The notes: generated by a model from the sequence alone, not told the origin. 64,000 bases of DNA from Camarhynchus parvulus (GCF_901933205.1 NC_044574.1:43743609-43807608), one strand, 5' to 3'. Positions 14,401 to 28,983 are shown, numbered from the stretch's first letter. Program-made: numbers and translations.

Positions 14401-17400
14401 CTCATAAAAGCATACCTCGGTAGTGAATAAAATACTCCCCTCTTCCCACACATGCACAACTGGACATCGACTTTCAAAGCCAGGAACACTCTTTGCAGCA
14501 AGGATCAAAGGAACCATGTGAACTAAAAAGCAGGAGATGGAATGAAAAAAATTCTCCATGGATTTCAGCAAGAAATATGAGTGTTCTATCCCTATATTTC
14601 TGAAAGCACTTTACTTGGGCACACAGAAAAAACCTCTTTGACCTTCTATGATCCAGAACACTAATTGTTGGTTTGGTTTTCAAAAAACACTTTGTCCAGT
14701 TTGAGCTCAGCACGAGCTGTGTGACCTCACTTAAAAGTAGTCATGGCACACCTATCATAGACATCTACATCATGGGAAATGGAGACAAGCAAGGGTGCTG
14801 GCCTACAGACCCAGTCCCACAGCCAGGGCAGCTGGGAATAGCAGTGTCCTTAAGAAGCTGTGCCAACATTGCCTTTGAGACATATTTGGAAAATGAAAAG
14901 GCAGAAAAGCCTCAGCAGACATCTGGAATTCCTGGGTGGATATATAATTACACAACCTGAATCAGAGACCAAATCCAATGGACCTGAAGGTTCTAGCCAC
15001 GTATGCTTAACCTGATTTATCAGGTTTCCAAATCGTATCCTTCTGCTGTTTTATCTTACACTGCAGAATCTTCAAGTACACAGCTGGCTTAAAACACAGT
15101 CAAAGAATCAAACTACTAATCCACTGTTTATTTCTGCCATCCAAAAACTGAAAAATAACTCACTTGAATGGACTAGAAAGCTCCATGATTCGCTGGACGG
15201 TTTGTTATTTCATATAGATGTCTTTTCTGGTTTGTTCAGAGCACATAAAACATGCATGAGCCCTTAGTGTCTATATGCACTCATTAGATAACATAACACC
15301 AATCAGCCTTCTCATGAGCAACTAGAAACCTAGTTGGATTTCCAGGGTGAACACCCAATACTGCTAAATGAGAAATCAATACAGCTCAATAGTGTATTTT
15401 GCAAGACAAGTGCTGCTTTTACTCCTGACCCCATGCATGGAGCTTAACACAAAGATATCCTACCCGAGCAGAGAATGTCTCACCTACAGTCACAGCAGAG
15501 AACATGCTGTACAAGCAGGCTAAAATGTCAACTCAGTCAGATATTTGATTGCATGTACTTGATAGAAAGACAGAGTTTAATTTCCCCGCAGCAAACAAGA
15601 TATTCTTGGGAAACTTGAATATGCACTTGAGTATCAGCTAACAAAGATACTGTAGCTTATACAAAATGAATCACAGTACAACTATTTCAAACAGGAACGT
15701 TCATAATTTTAAAGCCAAAGTCAGTATTGTACATAGTAGTTGTTGAAGAAATATTCCTGGAAGATAGTACAGCCAGAAATAGAAGTATATACATTATATA
15801 TAAAGCCTGCATTGATCAAAGACTGCACAAAAGGGTTTGTCAGATAGAATAGAATCACAGTGGTGCAAAGCTACTGATTTTAATATATCTTTAGAAAAGA
15901 TACTTTTTTTCTTTCGTCTATATTATCAATGTGATGTTCTGCTCTTGAGATTCAGTGGGCAATGTGGCAGGGAGCCCACAGAACACACCCACACAGCACA
16001 TCCAGTCTATGTTGCAAGGCTTTCTCACTGTTTCCACAGCCCCAGCACTGGCAGCTGCCTCTTGCTGTGCTGTGCTGACTAAGAGCATCTCAGCCTGCAG
16101 CAAAGAAGAAAACACTCATCTCAATACTGACTTCACAGCACGTAGTTCAAGAGGTTTTTCTGCCTTTACAGAGGACACCGCAAAGGGGATATACTGTTTT
16201 TTTTATATGCTATAGTCTCTCAAAAATTGCTAGACTCTTACAAAATAAAAGGCCTTCAGAAATATCTCCTATTTGTGGATTGTCTAAAGTTATTTTTAAT
16301 GTCTCCTCCTCATGCACAGCATGTGTAACAAATACACTACTGGAACCTTCACAGTTATAGCCTGAGTAATGCAATTTTTGACCCTTGTTGCAACCCTCTT
16401 GACCTGAATATCAATGGAGATGATGACACGTGTATTTATTTCTATGTGTATACATTCCCTCACAGGTTTTTCCCAAAAATCTTAACTACAGCCTCTCTGG
16501 CCTAATATAATACACATTCTTGTCCCAGTTCAACAGTACTATGCATATGCCAAACCCGTGTAAATTCTGCACTCATCAATAAAGTTTTTTATCTGCAGCC
16601 ATTATCACCAGTCAGCCAGGCAACACCAACAGTGCCACTTCCCAGTCTTCCATTGCTCATGGTCTGACCTCATGCTTGCCCCTTTGCATTCTGCCCCACA
16701 TGGGCTTACTTAATACAATTTTCACACACTCACCTTACTTTTCTAGGTCTGGCAAAATGCAGTTTCAAGGGGTCTTACACTCTTGGGATTTTCACGGGTG
16801 AAACGTCATCAATGTAGTTCCTTTTTTAGAGTTTACTGTTACATACCTAGAAGAAAAGTCTGGGGGGGAAGAGGACTAAGGGACAGACCTGTTTTTAACC
16901 CATTAAATATGGAGAGAGAAAAACTCAAGCTTTTAGACTTGCTTAAGTGCCCCTGTTGTAGTACAATGGAAGTTCTGAAAATTTCAAAGAGTCAAAGAAT
17001 GATGCTGGTTTTCTCAAGTTTCTTGGATGAAGGACTTCTTTCTGCCAGGGGGCAGACAGGTAGAGAATGGGTGTCTCCTGCAACCTCAGGGCCCTACAAA
17101 AATAATACATTGAAGGCTGTAATCACTTTATTAAACTGGGACCCCTCACCAAGCTTTCTTTGAAAGCAAGAAGATAGGTAGCCAACTCATCAAATTAGAA
17201 TCCAAAATTATAAAGACTGATCAACCCACTTGCTCAGTAAAGCTCTAATAGGTATGAGTTTAAGAACAACTAAGCTTTTTACGATATACCACAAGGGTAT
17301 ATCCCAAGAAGGGTCAATTTTATCACAAAATCACTATCAGATTAACCAAGTCAGCTTTTTCCCTGAAGATTTTTTTATTCCTGAGGCCACATCCTTCCTC

Positions 17401-20400
17401 AAAGATCTAACACAGAGCACTTCAATCAGAGAGATGTACGCAGGCATGCAAACAGTACAGGTGCTGCTCTACACTGGAGATATGGGTTTTGCTCTTCCAA
17501 ATTCAGACTCCTCCTCATGCAGGGTCACAAACAAAGGCTCTGCAGTTTATCACCAGGCAATATTCAGTATTCAGTGTCTAATGCCTTGAAAACTTCAAGA
17601 AATGTATAACAAGGCAGAAAAAGGAAAGAAAGGAAGGAGGGTCACCTTCAGTCACAAAACATCTTCATATTATAAAGACATATCTGGAACACGTTCTTGA
17701 ATAACTCAGAAAATTGTGTCCAGTCTCTAGAACTGTTCTGGCTGCAACATATTTGAGTGAAATTTTTATCTGCAAGTGATCTTGAGATGCAATTTAATTT
17801 TAAAAATATCTAGGGACTTGAGGAGAGGTTTTTTAGAGGTGGGCTTGCTTTTGGGGTTTTCTTCTTTTTTTTCCTAATAGAAAACTCCTATATTTAATAT
17901 TGAATACTCAAAGCAAATAAATACATCAATTATATATCATAAAATACTATCTACATATTAAATAATCAGTTATCTTCAAACTTCATCGATTTATTTTCCA
18001 TGTTTTTTGAAAGCTACTTGAATGTGACTCTAGGGCAAATAACAATGAAAAGCTGGCAGTATGGAAATGCTTTCACTGTCTTACTTAGCATCACAGTCAA
18101 GAAATAGCTACACTGGTATCCTTGCCAACTAGGTTCATATGTCAACTGCTACTCAGATTGTTTGGAGGCAATAGTCCAAAGAAGCAGTCTTAGTGAGAAC
18201 TGCAAATTACTGGATCCTTATTCCCCACTTCAAAAATACTTAGGAGTACTGTATGAAGCATGAAATGAAATAAAATTTAGGAAATACCACTGCTATAGGG
18301 GCCTGGAGCAATGCAGTATCTAGAGTTATTAGATTTATTGAAATTATTTTATCTGAAAACCATACACAAATATCCAATTAAAAATCTACATTAAGAACAA
18401 AAACTACAAGGTTTGTTTCTCAGCTTCAGCTCCCCTTCACAGCTCCAGCATACATAGATAGCTCTGTTCATGGTTAAAAGACAAATGTGCAGGTTCCATT
18501 TTTTGGACCTGTTTACAAAAAAAACCATATAGATCTATGTAAACTCTTCCACAAAGACAGTTTAACAGAGAGGACACTTTAATTTAAAACCAAATCAAGC
18601 TCATGTGTGGCCAACTCTGGCAATGAGCAGGGCAAACCTGAGTCTGTTTGTACCTTGCATCTGTCCCAAAGGACGGCAGAGAAACGATCAGAAGAAATGC
18701 TGTGCCAGCTCCCCCGAATCTCAGCTCACTGCTTTCCCCCTGTCCTTCACAGGATCAAAAAGATGCTATTTCAGATTTGACAAAAAGATATGTATATTCT
18801 TCTTTTGATCTCTTTGGATTCTAACTTTCAGTTCCTGTCCTCCCACACACACCATTTCTGCACGGTGAAACCATGCCAATACCACTCAGAAGACTTCTGC
18901 ACTCCTACAGACCAGAAGCCAGACGTGCATTTCATAAAGGTTAAAATACTGATGCTGAACTGATCTGAGCAGTAGCAAGACAAATACAGTATTCCGTACC
19001 AGATTTACTAAAATTTTTGAGAACAAATGAAACCCAGTTCCATCCCACCAGGGAAAATTGGAATGAATGTTCTGGGACAAAACCCAGCAAGGGCACTCTT
19101 CTAAATTGATGGTGTTATGCTATAATACATTAGAAGAGTAGCAAGAAACCCAAATACCCTACACAATTGAAACACATGCAAAATATTCCAACTGAATTTG
19201 TCTCAGTGTTTAAAGATCAAAGATAAAATTATTTCAGACAGGATGCTTCTTTTCCAGACAACATGTTTAAGACTAAAAAAAAAAGCCTGTTTTAATTAAG
19301 ATTTTGGCACTGGCTTTTGAACATCACAAGTTTGTTAATTTTATGTAAAGCAAAATAAAATTATATTCTCAATGGACTTCAGCAAATTAAATGAAAATAT
19401 TTCCAGCAGCTAACTTGAAAAGGGATATCATTAAAGCACTGAATTCAATCTTATCTGTAGTTACCACTTAAACTTCTAGTCACGACACATTCATTCAAAA
19501 CAAAATAGCAGATTGTAATGTGGGCTGATATCTGAAGGCATTTCATAAGCATACTCATGCTGAAGTCTAAATTTTACATGATCACTAGAGAGATTACCTT
19601 TGAACTACTTACAAAAATGTTTAAATGCCTTTGTTCTGTCTCTGAATTAGCATGTGGCATTGGAAAATTCAATATTATTTCTTACCATTTACTTCCCTTG
19701 ACTAGTTAGCTGAAATAATGTGCACTACAAAACTGGAGATAATTTTCTCTTCAAACAGGAGTGGTATTAGAGGCAGAAAAAAGATCATTCAGCTATTCAA
19801 TTTACATAGCTTTCAAATTTACTGTCCAAAAATCCCAGGTTAGGGACATAAAGAATAGATGTAATTGTCATTTGCTGCATTAGGATTATGATTTTTCTGT
19901 TTGTACCGGGTAACGCTGATAGTTCAATATGTTGTTAAATGAAAAAATTGCTTTGACACTTGTCAGTGTATCTTAAGCTAGAAAATGAGTGTGGTTCTTA
20001 ATCAGAGCAGACAAAAGTACTGCACTGTTTGATGAAGATTACAATTTCTAACTCGCTCTGTGTAAACCATTCTCACCTAATGCCAAGCCCTTAATGATAA
20101 GTGCTGCTAGGAAACACTCCTGGGCAGCTCTGTGCATGCAGTCAGTTAATTACGACTTCAGTGGAGAACAGTTCATGAGATTATGTACAGTTGCAAAACA
20201 ATCAACTTGTTTATCATTTCTTACATACCTGCAATGTTTGTCTATGTGTGGAGCACAGATTGTTTGCATATAATTTTAACCTTTGTTCAGAGGGTTCCAA
20301 ATCTATAAGGGTTTGTATGCCTTTTCTTTTTAATAGGAAAACAGACTAAATCACAATGTTTACAACTAAGCTTTGTCTCTGTCACTTGGTTTTATGATTG

Positions 20401-23400
20401 CATATATAAAAATTAGCTAGATCTGTGCTTACTATAGCCACCTGCTGAAACTTCAACACCAAAATAAGATCTATAATTGGATATACAAAAACAGAAGCTC
20501 TGAAATTATAGCACAGGCCTAAAATTTGCAGCAGGGATAGTGAAATTCTGCAGCAGTGTTTATGTGTGCCTGTCAGTAGTTGTAACACCCCCAGAATCTA
20601 CCATTAGCAGTTTAAAAAGGCCAAGAAATAAAAAAATCCTTTGCACACAACCTTCTACTTTTAGCAGGTTTAATTGTCTGTCCTTGCAGGAGCTTTTCTG
20701 TATTCCCTCCACTGCTCTAGAAGGAAAGTATGGACCCTATGCCCTACAGGAGAAATGCATGCCATCTTCTCCATACCATGTTTAGGAATCTAGGTGAAGG
20801 GGAAATAAGGACATTTATTTCCTCAAGGTTTCCTCAAAATACAACTGAAAAATACTCTCTTACAGCATGACAACAACATTTTTAGCTAATATATTTTTAA
20901 CTAGAACCCACTTCTATTTACTAGCATGTACTAACCCACTTCTATCTACTATACTTCTGCAGTGACTAAAATCCATATACAAGACACAGGTAAAGAAATA
21001 GGCTCTTTTTCATGTATAGCCTTATTTTGTAGCTTTATTTACAGAATACCTCAGCAGTTCATTTTATAATCTCCTACTGAGTATAACCCCAGAAAAGCTC
21101 CTTGTACAGAAATATTGGCAGAAGTAAAGGACAGAGTTTTAGGACTTTAGCCACTGCATCACTTAAATTCAACGAAATTTTGACTCAACAATATTAGTGG
21201 TTAGAATAATAACAATTACTTTGCTTGGCACTCACTAGCTGCTACAACATAACAGGAGTTCTAAATCCACTGGAGAAGAATAAAATAAAATACTTCTACT
21301 ATCAAGGTATGGCATGGCATGGCTCTGGTGCATCCTGGCATACTACATTTGATACTGGAGACACATCCAAAACTCAATCATGTTCTAGATCTTATAGACT
21401 CTGCTCCAGGTGGCCTCGAAACTATGAGGGCAAATCTCAAAATTTTCCAACATATATTGGGGATCTGGTCCAAAATCTCAGAATAAATTTTGTCCCCAGT
21501 GCTGATGTTGAGCAGAGAATTCAGACTGCAACATCTAGAAAATATTATGCTGTGTAGAGCTCTGGTATGACTCAGAAGAGAAGGACAAATCTACTGCAGG
21601 CTCTTTTGAATTTAAAGCTCTAGAGGAAAGCACTGTGTTTTGTACATGTTTTGATGTACAGACTCTCCTTCTGACACTTCAATTTCCTTTGGATGCAGAG
21701 AAATCAGTCAGAGCTGTTAATAGGGCAAGGTAGAACTGATAAAATTAGTAAGGATGTTCTCCTTTCTGCCTGCCCAGATAAGGTGGTGTTGACTGGGGAG
21801 CTGCTCACACCATTTCCACAAGAACTGAGAATAGCTTTGTCTCACAGAAAATATGGAATGCTCTGGTGTTCTTGCTTCTCTCTCTCTGGCCTCCAAGAGA
21901 AGCAATGGCCCACAGTTGCCTAGACAAGTTACAATAGTGCAACATACAAAATCAAAGAAAACCAGTTAAACTGGGGGCGGGGGGGACTGAAAATAAAGTT
22001 TGTAAACAGAGGCAGGAAAAGAAAATTACAACTTCAGAACCTAAGTGAAGCTGCAAGCTGCATATGACAAGGGCACATGAATGTGTGTCCTGTCCCTTAG
22101 CTACACAGTCTAGAGAGGCTGCTACGAGCACCAAAAGCACACCACAGCATCAATCTGACAGCCAACAGCATTAGCTAACCTAGGAGAAGTCAGCAGTTCA
22201 AAAATTGAGAAAGTTTCATTTTATATTGTTAGCACATGTATCAGCTTAAGCACCAAGCCAGTCAATGTTGTGCCTGTGAATGCAGGGACTGACAATCCTG
22301 TTATTGACAGGTACCTGTGAGTCTCTCCAAATGCTGTGGTACTAAACATCACTGACCTTGGGAGCTGTAACACTGCAGGTGTGCTTTAGCACAGGCAAAT
22401 CCTATTTGGAGGTTCACTAGTCCTGCTTGGGGCCCAGATAAGAGACTATTTATTTATTACATCTCATTTCTGAACAATCTGATCTTCCGCTTCATGGACC
22501 TGTTTTCTGAATGCTGCAACATTTCCCTCACACCTCAAGTTGAGCACATAGAGAAAAGTCAGCTCTATCAAGCTCATTAAACTACCCTTTGTGTTTTTCT
22601 TCACTTAGTAGCATTTAGGCTTCTCAAAAATCTTCAGTCATGGTAGATTTTATATCACTTGTATGGAAGCTTAAGCCTCTAATCTATTTCCTCACCTTTG
22701 CATCAATCAGAGGGGCACAGTAACTGTCACTTACTAACACTTATAAAAAGTACATTTTAAGCTATAGTAACTGACTGGATAATTTACGAGTCCTAATATC
22801 CTAGCAGTAGCAATGCTACTTTAAAAATTACTTTTTTTCATTTCTATAGTAACTAAAGTATTATCATGGCAAATTAAAACTGTATATTAGCTCAGAGATT
22901 TATTACATTGTATCTTTATTCTCACTCTCATCTGGGACCTTATTGGACTCCTTCTATGTGTTCAGAGGGACAATCAGCACTGTTCAGTGTGCACAGCTTA
23001 TCAAGGATGGTAAACTTGCTAACAGCACGTTTTCCACTGCACACATTCAAGTCTTCAGCCTACCTCTTCTTTCACTGCTTCCATCCTCCAAACTCACAGG
23101 ACAATACTCTCATTCCCTACCACTGTGCCCATCATGACATTTGTGCTTCCCCAAATCCTGTTACTCATCCTTTTCATCTCAGTGGAGCACCTTTTCAGTT
23201 GTCCATTTAACCCATGACCTTGTCCCTGAGAGTGACCGTAGGGAATGCTATTTAGAAAGCACAAGAAAGAGCAGCACTGCCCGCAACTCATTCCTCTAAT
23301 AACAACAGAATTCCTCTTTCAACCTCAGAAAGGGTTGCATAAGAGGGGCTAAAGGATACATCCATGCCTAACCCTTTGGTATCCATTTATAGACCTCCTG

Positions 23401-23439
23401 TATGTTATTTAATCTAATCTCTTGCAAATCTGCTGAAAT
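8441..23439. other. Intergenic, 15 kb without recognised gene or LINE
   Basis: The longest stretch without a repeat I can name. Open frames are all under 130 codons and show no domain, including the 126-codon frame at 16,783-17,163 and the 119-codon frame at 17,230-17,589. A 28-bp-offset direct repeat of AACCCACTTCTATTTACTA occurs at 20,905 and 20,933. A G-run (GGGGGCGGGGGGG) lies at 21,973. The stretch 19,900-20,260 looks less degenerate than its surroundings and is discussed as a finding. Confidence 0.65.
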
Positions 23440-23830
23440 TGTCTGCTTCTGGAACATGCTGAAAGGAGCTTGTACAAGTTCACTGCCTGCTGTGTAAAAT
23501 ACCAGGGCTTCATATAGTGCCAAGATCCTGCCCTTGTCTTATTATAATGACCCCATTTTGCTGGTTCTTTTGGCTGCTGCACATTCAGCCAGCAATTTCA
23601 GCAATCTCTCAACTGACTCTGAGATATTCCTCTTGTGTTGCAATTGCTTGTTCTGAGCTGGCTTTGTGTGGGAATGGTTTGGGTGACTTTACTTAGATCC
23701 ATTAGATCATTTTAATCTGCTCTGAAGCTTGATTTGTTGCCTTCCTCCCCCACTGCCTCTCCCTCCACCCCTGCACTTCCTGAGATCCTGCTGGAATGCC
23801 TCATCCTTAGCATACCACATTTGACTTCTG
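23440..23830 (-). mobile_element. Possible ancient CR1/L3-type LINE fragment
   Basis: CAGCCAGCAATTTCAGCAAT at 23,586, TTTTAATCTGCTCTGAAGCT at 23,710 and CTTCCTGAGATCCTGCTGGA at 23,776 resemble, in order, the reverse complement of old CR1-like elements shared by turtles and birds. The match is loose and the limits are rough. Confidence 0.4.
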
Positions 23831-24374
23831 AAACAAACTTAGTGACTACACTCTAGGAGACTTCAATGTTTATCTCTTCTGATTCATTGACTGTGATTCC
23901 TGAAGATCCCTCTCTTGCATCCTTTTCAACCCATGAAGTGATGACTACTATTACACTCAGATGCCATGGCAACTTCGTTTCTTTGATTGCTGAGAAACCC
24001 TCATTTGAGTCCTTGCTGTTCTTTCAATCCTGGAAAAGCAGAGTGGGAAGACACTACAGAATTTTTTCTCCTCAATCATGATGCTCAAGTTTCCTTGAGC
24101 AAGTGAAGCACAGAGCAGCAACACAACCAATCTGTTACTTCTGAAGTGAGATTAAAACAGTAAGATTAACAAAGACTGACTTTGAAAACTGACTACTCAG
24201 AATTCTGCCCCTCCCTGCACCTGAGGAAACATTACTACATTGTTAAGAGACATCTTTCCTCATGTTTCCCCAGTAGTGACTTTGATCATTGGCTCTATTT
24301 CAGGCCATGCAAATGAGATAGGTAGACAAATTGAAACATTTAATCCCACCATAACTGAAACCTCTTCTCCTATT

Positions 24375-25335
24375 ATGAAGCCTTCACAGAATCAAAGTTG
24401 GAAGAGACCTTCAAGATCATCAAGTCGAACCCATGCCCTAACACCTCAACTAAACCATGGCACCGAGTGTCACATTCAGTCTTTTATTAAACACATCCAG
24501 GAATGGTGACTCCACCACCTCCTCAGATAATTCCAGTACTTTATCACTCTTCCCATAAAAAACTTTTTCCTAATATCCAACCTATATTTTCCTTGACACA
24601 GCTTGAGACTGTGTATTCTCATCCGTTAATTCTCATTCTGGAGTTGCTGCCTGGAGGAAGAGACCAACCCTCACCTGCCTGCAGCCTCCTTTCAGGCAGC
24701 TGTACAGTGATAAGGTCACCTCTGAGTCTCCTTTTCTCCAGGCTAAACACCCCCAGCTCCCTCAGTCGTTCCTCACAGGGCTTGTGTTCCAAGCCCATCT
24801 CCAGCCTCCTTTCCTCCTCCACAAGTGCTTGAGTGTCTCAACATCCTTCCCAAACTGAGAAGCCCAGAAATGGACACAGCACTCAAGGTGTGGCCCCACC
24901 AGCCCAGGATAGCAGTGGCCTTCTTGCCACCAGGGCACTCTGCTGGCTCATGTTCAGTCAGCTGCTGACCAGCGCACCCAGGTCCCTTTCTGCCTGGGCA
25001 CTGTCCAGCCACACCCTGCCCAGCCTATAAATGCTGCAGGGGGTTGTTGTGGCCAAAATGCAGGACTCAGCACTTGGATTTATTAAACTCCATCCTACTG
25101 GACTCTGCTCATCCAATCCAACCATTCCAGGCCTCTCTGCAGAGCCCTCCTACGTTCCAACAGATCAACACATGCTCCCAGCTTAGCATCATCTGCAAAT
25201 TTACTGATGAAAGACTCAATCCCCTCATCCATGTTGTCAATAAAAATACTGAACAGAGCTGTCCCCAGCACAGACCCCTGAGGAACACCACTAATGACCG
25301 ACTTGAATCAGTCCTCACCAAAAATACTTCTAAGA
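24375..25335 (-). mobile_element. CR1 LINE, 5'-truncated, minus orientation
   Basis: This second long CR1 copy begins on the + strand at the 3' end (cacagaatcaaagttggaag at 24,387) and runs to the RT region near 25,335. On the minus strand SKFADDAKLG, the RT active-site box, can be read near 25,190, and VGPHLECCVHFWA, the conserved C-terminal segment, near 24,880. The 3' portion includes [14 protein letters not shown] near 24,735. Many stops and frameshifts break the pol frame, and the long minus frames here are only fragments. The boundary on the right is approximate. Confidence 0.9.
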
Positions 25336-28300
25336 TCAGGCAATACCACATTTGGATATTAACCCCACCTTGTGAGGGCACACGTGGTAACCACACGCAG
25401 TTCAAGGAGTCCTGACAAAAGCCTGGGTCCTTACAGGAAAAAATTTTCTGAAAGTCATGCCATGAAGACTCATCTCTGCATTGCATGAAACAGAACTGAA
25501 CACTGTAGTGCCTGTGGGGAAGAAAAAGACCCATAGAATGAGGGTAGGAAAGAAGCAAGTAGGCTAGCATTTACTGCAGACTGGGAGGAAGAAATTTGTT
25601 GGCTTGGAAGAGAGAGAAAAATGTTGCTCTTTTTCCTCATAGTCCTATGCCTATGCAGGCAAATCCTACTGGATTCCTTTTCTGAGAGGAAGGAGCATGT
25701 TATCCAGGCACACATATTTCTTTATTAAACAAATTCCTGTATAAAAGACCAAGACCTTTCCTTTAAGATCAGAGAGAATCATGCTATGTCCATGTCATTC
25801 TTTGACCTTTGGTAAAAAAAAACTACAGGCTATCCATTGAATGTACCCAAATAATCTCAGCAGTGTTGTTAGAGAGATAATGAAATTGATGAATTCTTCA
25901 TAAAAGCAATGCTTGAAAAAAGTAAAAAAAGAATGAAGAATAGTGTTTACTTCCTCAATGAAATCGTGGCAGTGCCTTCAGGAGAGTGATTATTTTCTTC
26001 AGTGGTGTCTCTTATCAGCAGCTTCATCAGTTTGCTGAGTTTGTTTGACTGTTAGCCTCAATTGGAATGTGCACTTGCTGCTTGACTGGCTTGATAACCT
26101 CAGCTACAATAGCTATGGGCAGCAAAGGTCAGGAGTTTATAATGCCTCCTTCACTTCCTAAAATGCCAACTTCAACTCGCCTAGAGCCAGGGGTTCATAT
26201 ACATACAGCACATAATTACATTTTAAAGAGTTATGGTTGAGAGACAAGGAAATGTGCGCATTTCAAAAGGGGAGGGAATTATTCCTGTGAAACAGTCACT
26301 GCTTTCAGTTCACCCTGGGAAACAATAAAAACATCACCTCTGCATCATGCAGAGGCATATGCTGAGCATCTTGCAAACTAAGCCTTACTTCTTCATCCCA
26401 CCAGACATTAAAACATGTAGTGTCCTCAGCTCACCTCATTTTGTACAGCCACTACAGCACCTGAAACTGCCCACCACATTACTGCTACAGCACATTTCAC
26501 TTCCTTTAACTCTTTTTTTTTTCCTAATGACTGTAATAAGGCTCATTGAGTTGAGTAGGGGTTTGTACTCAAGCAGTTAAATGAAATTTAAGATTGCAAC
26601 AAAACCTACAATGCATCAGAGCTGGCATTCTTAACAAACACTGTTTAACAGGAACATTATTATTTATGGGGAAATGGTTCTGAAAATAAACTCCTACGCA
26701 TGTTTAATGTCTTCTTTCCTTTATTTTTATTCTATGCAGCAGGAAAGATTTAGAAAAAGAACACAACACAAAACAATGAAAAATGACTTAATGCCCAGTA
26801 GTGACTAACTATATGCAAAATTGCTTTAAAAACCAAAAATCAGTTCAAGAGTTCTTCAATCAACTATATATCAATAGATAAAACATGACAAAAATGTTCA
26901 TTCAGAAGAATCTTAAATTAAATTTCAATCTAATAAGGGCCATTTGTCTTCTTGATGACATATCCAGGAGTGAGGAAAACACAATGTAAATTCTCTTCAT
27001 CATGATCCCTTTTTCATTTCTTATTTGCTGATGTATATCACATTATTGAATTTTAGAAAATGATGAGGAGAAGAATTGGTGAGTGCTTCACTCTGCAAAC
27101 TTCCATTATTTTTTTTTTAATTGGCATATTTGAATATGCTCAGGTCTCAAATAAAGTTGAAGTATTTCTTTAATTAAACCATTTTAGCTCTTAAAGTTAA
27201 CAGAAAGTCACCTGTAAAGCCCAGCCTAGGCTGTGTTTTCTTACTTGGTTCCATAAATCCACAGTTATGTGCCTACACGTCACCCCAGAAACTACAAATT
27301 GCTCTTCCATAGAACAAAACAAATGTGAAGGGGTATCAAATCCCACACTGCTTTAAAGAGGAGTTGCACATTCAGATCATGAGCCATGATCCCTAGCTCT
27401 CCCATACACAAGTATTCCCTTGTTTTTCAGTATCCAGTGGAACTATGGAGCATGAGATCCTTGAATTTGGGGCTTGATTTGATAGTGTCATTACATGAAA
27501 GACTGCAACGTACCCAGCTTTGATCCTTGTGGGTCCCTTCCAACTAAGGGTATTCTAATGACTTTATGATTCCAACTTGTAAAGTATCTTCACTTAATTT
27601 AACTTGCAAATCTGCCAGCTGCAGTTAGGTCCATCACAAAATTAATTCTCAAATCAATAATGAACCATAGATAAAATTACACATTCATCAATATGAAAGT
27701 TAACCTACGTGACATTTATACTCCTTAAACAGATAGTTGGCATGTGTCTTTTCTATGAATATTGACAAGTCAGAGGGAAAACACTGTTACAAGATTTTAT
27801 GGTCAATGCTATGACAGATGATTTTGACTGATAAATCAAGTTCTAGACATGAGATCTTTGTTTTTCTATTACTTTCTACCACATCCCGTGATACATCACA
27901 TCTCTCTGCCTCAGTCTCCCCAGAAGGGAAATCTCTACTCAGCTCACCAAGTGCTGTGAAACTGGATCAATTTATAAGCCTCATGTAATCTAGAGAGTAT
28001 CAAAATAAGTGGAAGACATTCAGCTTTCTTAATAATGCTAGTGCCTTGCAGGATCACATCTGTGCAGCTCCTTGAAGATCAAATACCTAGTGACAAATTT
28101 GAATCTATTTGAAGGTAATGTTTACCTTCAAAACTTAGAAGTGTTACGTACTTCTTACTATTAGTCAAATCATCTGTTTTACATAATAGTAATCACAGTA
28201 AGATCTCCAGATTTGTAAATGATAATAAAATTAGAGTTAGATTGAATAATAAAAGTAATACAATCAGATTTCAAAGGATTTGGACCATTTTGGTAATAAG

Positions 28301-28447
28301 GCCAGCAGATGGCAAATGCAGTTGAGTGTAGAAAAATGTAAAATAACTGGTCTGGGAATATGTGCTAAGAGGAACAATCATAAGAAAAAGCATTATTTTT
28401 GGGTGGGGGGGAATAAACCAGAGGAAGAAGAAAAGAGGCTGTGAGAA
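25336..28447. other. Intergenic, no gene recognised
   Basis: Apart from the 27.5-kb CR1 scrap, this is AT-rich sequence with poly-A/poly-T runs (25,815, 26,511 and 27,111 areas). No exon is supported. Confidence 0.7.
27518..27573 (+). mobile_element. CR1 3' terminal scrap
   Basis: GATCCTTGTGGGTCCCTTCC at 27,522 followed by AACTAAGGGTATTCTAATGA and TTTATGATTCC is the last ~50 bp of a CR1 3' end. Nothing more of the element is recognisable. Confidence 0.65.
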
Positions 28448-28540
28448 TGGTGTGGTTTAGCACTCCCAGGAACTAAGTACCACTCACAGTCACTCGCTCA
28501 CTCCACACCTCATCTGCCCTGGGAGGAGGGGTAATGGTAC
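28448..28540 (+). mobile_element. Probable ERV LTR scrap
   Basis: The stretch GTGGTTTAGCACTCCCAGGA, followed by ACTAAGTACCACTCACAG and CTCGCTCACTCC, resembles the start of a dispersed avian LTR that I recall as GTGGTTTA-rich with AACTAAGYACCAC and CACTCACTCC blocks followed by a GGGA/GGGG run. Only about 90 bp is present and no internal retroviral sequence adjoins it. It abuts the CR1 fragment that starts near 28,541. Family assignment is from memory and tentative. Confidence 0.4.
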
Positions 28541-28983
28541 TGGAGCATCTCCAAAGAAAGGCAAGGAAGCTGGTCAGGAGGCTAAATCACATGAAGAGCA
28601 GCTGAAGGGTCTAGGGGTGTTTAGCCTGGAGAAAAGAAGGCTTAAGGAGGGACCTTAGTGTTCTCTACAACTACATGAAAGGAGGTTGTAGCAAATGGGG
28701 CTCTTCTCCCAGGTGACAAGAGACAGGGCAAGAGGAAATGGCCCTCAAGTTGCACCAGGGGAAGTCCAGATTGGGAAAATTTCTTCTGTGAAGGGTGGTC
28801 AGGCATTGAAATATGCTGCCCAAGGAAGTGGTGGAAACACCATCCCTGGAAATGCTCAGAAAACACATAGATATGGTACTGGGGACCCTGTTTAGTGGCC
28901 AAGATGCCAGAATTTGTTAGGTTAAGAACCCAACTTGGTGATCTTAGAGGTCTTTTCCAATCTTGACAACTTTATGATTCTAA
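28541..28983 (+). mobile_element. CR1 LINE 3' fragment
   Basis: GTTTAGCCTGGAGAAAAGAA at 28,619 and the stretch coding GLFSQVTRDRARGN (28,698 onward) are CR1 pol C-terminus in the + orientation. It continues through the pol end to a 3' terminus of the type GATCTTAGAGG...TTTATGATTCTA at about 28,983. It is directly followed by a second CR1 3' end in the same orientation. Confidence 0.88.

Noticed and set aside
16783..17589. Two successive plus-strand frames of 126 and 119 codons
   Set aside because: Neither shows a domain, they do not share splice signals, and they lie in an otherwise exon-free desert.
25109..25570. 153-codon minus-strand frame
   Set aside because: It overlaps the CR1 RT region in a shifted frame and runs into unique sequence; no family match.
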